64,000 nt of DNA, taken from J014 sp964486055. Its GTDB lineage: Bacteria > Acidobacteriota > Blastocatellia > Pyrinomonadales > Pyrinomonadaceae. This document shows, piece after piece, positions 60,942 to 64,000 of this stretch (position 1 is the stretch's first letter; each line of letters opens with the position of its first letter). The notes beneath the pieces are model-generated. The model saw only the letters and a program-made list of their open reading frames with translations. It did not search any database and had not been told where the DNA came from. The position numbers were made by a program, and so were the translations under genes. Location: positions 124,001-188,000 of the forward strand of contig CAZALE010000003.1 in NCBI GenBank assembly GCA_964486055.1, read 5' to 3'.

Positions 60942-62303
60942 GTGAAAAAGAATCAAACTGTGTACAGATGTCAAACTTGTGGACGGCAGGAAGGTAAATG
61001 GAAAGGTCGCTGCCCAGATTGCGGCGGTTTCAATACTTTCATAGAGGAAGTATTACAGGAACTGAAGTCGACGAGCAGAATTTTGGAACTCGGCAGCCAA
61101 CCCCAAAAATACGTTGAGATAAAATCACAAGAAGAAAAGCGAATAACTACTGGTATTGGAGAGTTTGATCGAATCATTGGTGGTGGAATTGTAAATGGTT
61201 CCATAATACTCATAGGAGGTAGCCCCGGCATTGGGAAATCGACACTAATTCTGCAGGTAGCAGAGAGGCTTTCTCAGAATAAATTCAATATTTTATACGT
61301 AGCAGGTGAAGAATCAGAGAAACAGATAAAGATGAGAGGAGAAAGATTGGCAATCAAAGCAGAAAACTTATATGTTTTGCCTGAGACGAACCTCGAAAAA
61401 ATAATTGCGGTAATTGAACAAATAAAACCAGATTATGTGATCGTAGATTCCATACAAACCTTATTCACAAGTAAGTTAGAGTCTTTTCCAGGGTCAATTA
61501 GTCAAGTTAGAGAGTCAGCAGCTGCACTGATGATGCTTGCAAAGCAAACTGGTATAACTATATTCCTGATAGGACATATCACGAAAGAAGGTGTAATCGC
61601 TGGTCCCAAAGCTCTAGAACATATAGTAGACACGGTTTTATATTTCGAGGGAGATCGTCACCACAATCATAGAGTAATTCGTGCAGTCAAAAATCGTTTT
61701 GGTGCCACTGGCGAGATCGGTGTTTTCGACATGACCGAACTTGGTTTGGTAGAAGTAGCAAATCCATCATTCATATTTCTCCAGGAAAGACCGAGCGACG
61801 TGCCCGGCTCAGCCGTCACAGTATGCATGGAGGGAACTCGACCACTTCTGATGGAGGTCCAAGCGCTGGTCACAGAAACAAAGTTTGGAACCGGCCGAAG
61901 AATGTCACAAGGCTTTGATTACAACCGCCTAACTTTATTGATAGCCATCTTAGAAAAGCGCATCGGGCTGCCATTATTTCGAGAGGACATATTTATAAAC
62001 ATCGCCGGCGGGTTACAAATAGACGAACCATCTGCTGATTTAGCCATCCTCATGGCGGTTACATCCAGTTTCAGAAATACCCCGATTCCCTCAGACCTGG
62101 TGATATTCGGAGAAGTAGGACTAGCCGGGGAAATACGAGGAGTTTCAAACTCCGAGACTCGAGTTAAAGAAGCCAAAAAACTAGGATTTAAGCGAGTCAT
62201 TTTACCAGCTTCTAACTCCTCAGGCATCAAAAAAAATAACGATATCAGGCTCACAGGAGTTAACAGTTTGGAAGAAGCTATTTTGAAAGTTTTTAATGGT
62301 TAA
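60942..62303 (+). CDS. radA: DNA repair protein RadA (Sms)
   Basis: The 453-residue recombination ATPase promotes branch migration. It has a C4 zinc finger (CQTCG and CPDCGGF, residues ~9-30), Walker A GGSPGIGKST (~91-100), the RadA-specific KNRFGATGE motif (~248-256) and a C-terminal Lon-like domain (~300-453; DYNRLTLLIAILEKR, NIAGGLQIDEPSADLAI). The start is GTG 60942 with no ribosome site; a TATTCT lies 6 nt before it. The adjacent island may have replaced its original upstream region. Confidence 0.95.
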   Translation: MKKNQTVYRCQTCGRQEGKWKGRCPDCGGFNTFIEEVLQELKSTSRILELGSQPQKYVEIKSQEEKRITTGIGEFDRIIGGGIVNGSIILIGGSPGIGKSTLILQVAERLSQNKFNILYVAGEESEKQIKMRGERLAIKAENLYVLPETNLEKIIAVIEQIKPDYVIVDSIQTLFTSKLESFPGSISQVRESAAALMMLAKQTGITIFLIGHITKEGVIAGPKALEHIVDTVLYFEGDRHHNHRVIRAVKNRFGATGEIGVFDMTELGLVEVANPSFIFLQERPSDVPGSAVTVCMEGTRPLLMEVQALVTETKFGTGRRMSQGFDYNRLTLLIAILEKRIGLPLFREDIFINIAGGLQIDEPSADLAILMAVTSSFRNTPIPSDLVIFGEVGLAGEIRGVSNSETRVKEAKKLGFKRVILPASNSSGIKKNNDIRLTGVNSLEEAILKVFNG

Positions 62304-62319
62304 CTCTTTTACTCTGTCC

Positions 62320-63858
62320 TCATTGTGCATTGCTCGGAACCTGAGTTGATGCGTTTGATTCAGAATTTGAGATCCCTGTCATGAGGGATTTTTGATTTAT
62401 GAATTCGCGGCGAGCAATGGCATTTTCGACTATTGCTAACCCTATGGCTAATTCAGTCTCTAAAGTTGTTTTGTTAACTTGCTTAGCTTTATCAAGCTGA
62501 GTTTTGGCTTTTTCAAAAGCCTCTTTAGCTTGTAGGTATTTACCTGTTAGAAAATATGCTCTCCCCAAAAGGTAAAAATCCTCAGGCGTCTCAGCCTGCC
62601 CACGACTCAATTCTATATATCGATTTGGATCCTTATCGACGTTGCGACGACTATCTTCAAAAGAAACATATTCAATATTAGGAATTTCAACTTTTTCTGT
62701 GCTGACTGACGATGGTCGAGGTATGTCTGACGAAGGCAAGTCTGATTGAGGTAGATCTGACTGAAAAATGTTAACCTCTAGCTTTCCGTACCTTAAGAGA
62801 GCAAAATGATAAATAACCGCCCCTAGTATCATGCCTAGTGCTACTAAGAGAAGAGCCCAAAAGATCTTAGATAGAATGCTAGTTCTCTCTTGCCTAATTG
62901 ACTCTGAAATTTGAGCGACTGATTGTTTTTCAATTTTTACAGAACTCGACTTATCTGATAAAGCGGCCTCTTTCCCTGAGGATTCATTACGTTGCTCAAA
63001 ATCAGTAATCGCTGAAGAAACTTTCAGTTCTTGAGTAGCTAATTCCAACGAGCTATTATCAGCTGACGCACTTCTTACTGAAGATATCGTCTCTTCCTCA
63101 TCAGCTACCTGTCTCTGAGCAACAACCTTTACTACCACAGCAGTCAGGTTATCCTCAGCACCCCGCCGGTAGCAAATTTGTTTTATTTTATCGCAGACCT
63201 GTTTTGGATCGGAGTTTTCTACCAGTATCTCACGTAGTTCATAGTCCTCGATGTGGCGAGTCACCCCATCTGAACAGAGTAGGAATGTTGTGTTCGGTTC
63301 TATCATTATTGTTTTTAAATCCATGTCCACATCTCGCTCAGCCCCGATAGCACGACTTATGACATTTCTTGATGGATGATTAGCGGCCTGCGCGAGAGTC
63401 ATTCTACCGGCTCTTACCTCTTCCTCAACTATAGAGTGGTCTTGAGTCTCCCTGAAAAAATTACCTCTAGGATCCAAACGATATAGACGAGAATCGCCAA
63501 CATGAGCTATCGTGGCAATATTGTTCTTGACATGGAGAGCAACTATGGTGGTCGCCATGCTAGAAAGCTGCGGCAACTCTTTGGACATTTGATATACTGC
63601 AGCATTCGCTTTTTTAATGGCTTCTTTCATTATTTCTTCAGCGTCATCGTGAGATTTTAAATTCACAAACGCTTCTGCCAATATTTCTACGGCCATTTTA
63701 GAGGCTACTTCTCCAGCTTGAGCTCCACCGACTCCATCAGCCACAGCAAAAACTCCGTATTCGGGTAAATCTAAATACGAGTCTTCATTTTGGATCCTTC
63801 TTTCATTTAGTCCTCTATCAGTTACAGCTCCTGAAATTATTTGATATTCTTCAATCAT
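62320..63858 (-). CDS. PP2C-family Ser/Thr phosphatase with membrane helix and TPR tail
   Basis: The 512-residue protein starts with a PP2C domain (~5-245) with the metal aspartates in IQNEDSYL, AVADGVGGAQAG, GDSRLYRLD, LCSDGVTRHI and GAEDNLTAVVVK. A Ser/Glu-rich linker and one membrane helix (~317-340, IFWALLLVALGMILGAVIYH) follow, then a tail with a TPR-like repeat (EDFYLLGRAYFLTGKYLQAKE). It would reverse Ser/Thr kinase signalling at the membrane. AGGAG precedes the ATG. It lies 14 nt after an FtsW/RodA gene, as phosphatases do in actinobacterial cell-wall operons. Confidence 0.92.
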   Translation of the reverse strand: MIEEYQIISGAVTDRGLNERRIQNEDSYLDLPEYGVFAVADGVGGAQAGEVASKMAVEILAEAFVNLKSHDDAEEIMKEAIKKANAAVYQMSKELPQLSSMATTIVALHVKNNIATIAHVGDSRLYRLDPRGNFFRETQDHSIVEEEVRAGRMTLAQAANHPSRNVISRAIGAERDVDMDLKTIMIEPNTTFLLCSDGVTRHIEDYELREILVENSDPKQVCDKIKQICYRRGAEDNLTAVVVKVVAQRQVADEEETISSVRSASADNSSLELATQELKVSSAITDFEQRNESSGKEAALSDKSSSVKIEKQSVAQISESIRQERTSILSKIFWALLLVALGMILGAVIYHFALLRYGKLEVNIFQSDLPQSDLPSSDIPRPSSVSTEKVEIPNIEYVSFEDSRRNVDKDPNRYIELSRGQAETPEDFYLLGRAYFLTGKYLQAKEAFEKAKTQLDKAKQVNKTTLETELAIGLAIVENAIARREFINQKSLMTGISNSESNASTQVPSNAQ

Positions 63859-63872
63859 TTTCTCACTCCTGT

Positions 63873-64000
63873 TTACTTTAACTTACCTAAATCTGCTTGT
63901 AAATCAAGCGAATTACGATGAGAGATGGCCATTAACATTCCGAGCATGGCGAAACTGGTTATCAATGAAAAACCTCCATGACTTACGAATGGCAAAGTTA
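63873..64000 (-). CDS. FtsW/RodA-family protein, C-terminal end (partial)
   Basis: Only the last 42 codons are in the window. LPFVSHGGFSLITSFAMLGMLM matches the end of FtsW/RodA/SpoVE peptidoglycan polymerases (family motif PFVSYGGSSL), here with His-Gly-Gly-Phe. The gene continues beyond base 64000. Whether it is the divisome (FtsW) or elongasome (RodA) type cannot be told from this piece. Confidence 0.85.
   Translation of the reverse strand, partial: TLPFVSHGGFSLITSFAMLGMLMAISHRNSLDLQADLGKLK

Noticed and set aside
1..64000. CRISPR array, rRNA, SRP RNA, tmRNA or prophage genes
   Set aside because: No regularly spaced repeats, no characteristic RNA sequences and no phage structural or integrase genes were seen.

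Overview
The window is a compact, AT-rich (about 40% GC by eye) bacterial chromosome segment. It is almost certainly from Acidobacteriota, possibly a thermophilic Blastocatellia-like lineage. Supporting signs are a VWFA-related acidobacterial-type protein (44260-45363), an acidobacterial-style type IV pilin, many exported and lipoprotein genes of a two-membrane cell, and the gene content of the ffh-rpsP-rimM-trmD-rplS-rnhB block. A decayed dnaX fragment that resembles Aquificota DnaX hints at a hot-spring setting. The phylum call is an inference from protein families.

Layout. 1-1797 (minus): a membrane-anchored protein of unknown function running off the left edge, then a type IV pilin. 2110-6014 (plus): a polyamine operon, arginine decarboxylase / deoxyhypusine-synthase-like enzyme / agmatinase. 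6125-7573: DegP-type lipoprotein protease. 7638-11760 (minus): small unknown proteins, an EEP-family nuclease and an RlmD/TrmA-like RNA methyltransferase. 11965-13107: ispG. 13064-17324 (minus): S41 protease, LolA-like protein, tmk, holB, DUF2752. 17457-20341 (plus): cystathionine beta-synthase and an FHA membrane protein. 20344-25833 (minus): metG-tatD-fkbM methyltransferase-polyprenyl synthase-HARE-HTH operon. 25929-30179 (plus): NDH-2, tRNA-Arg(ACG), TlpA-like thioredoxin and GH15 glucoamylase. 30138-33914 (minus): ppk1 and an ECF sigma / anti-sigma / Spy-like set. 34215-40482 (plus): a complete RND-MFP-TolC efflux operon divergent from the sigma factor.

40487-45363 (plus): a small frameshifted ORF, DinG helicase, QueD, an OmpA-type protein and a VWA protein. 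45332-49452 (minus): rnhB-rplS-trmD-rimM-rpsP-ffh. 49803-52928 (plus): rubrerythrin, CCG-domain Fe-S protein, DUF3501 and a frameshifted methyltransferase; the rubrerythrin promoter is covered by a long perfect palindrome of Fur/PerR type. 52933-55319 (minus): BMP/PnrA nucleoside-binding lipoprotein and pyrimidine-nucleoside phosphorylase. 55425-56024: unknown exported protein. 56225-58549 (minus): ispF, ispD and a YacL-like PIN/TRAM membrane protein. 58625-60895 (minus): a foreign-looking island with a PLD nuclease-HerA ATPase fusion and a dnaX remnant. 60942-62303: radA. 62320-64000 (minus): PP2C phosphatase and the end of an FtsW/RodA gene.

Most interesting: (1) the single-chain PLD-HerA protein, a candidate nucleic-acid defence or processing machine, sitting with a dead dnaX fragment between yacL-ispD-ispF and radA, genes that are neighbours in other bacteria; (2) the speA-DHS-speB operon, which implies an unusual polyamine end product; (3) the palindromic operator on the rubrerythrin module; (4) two genes interrupted at six-base homopolymers, which are either assembly errors or slippage sites; (5) genes whose -10 boxes sit so close to the start codon that leaderless mRNAs are likely.
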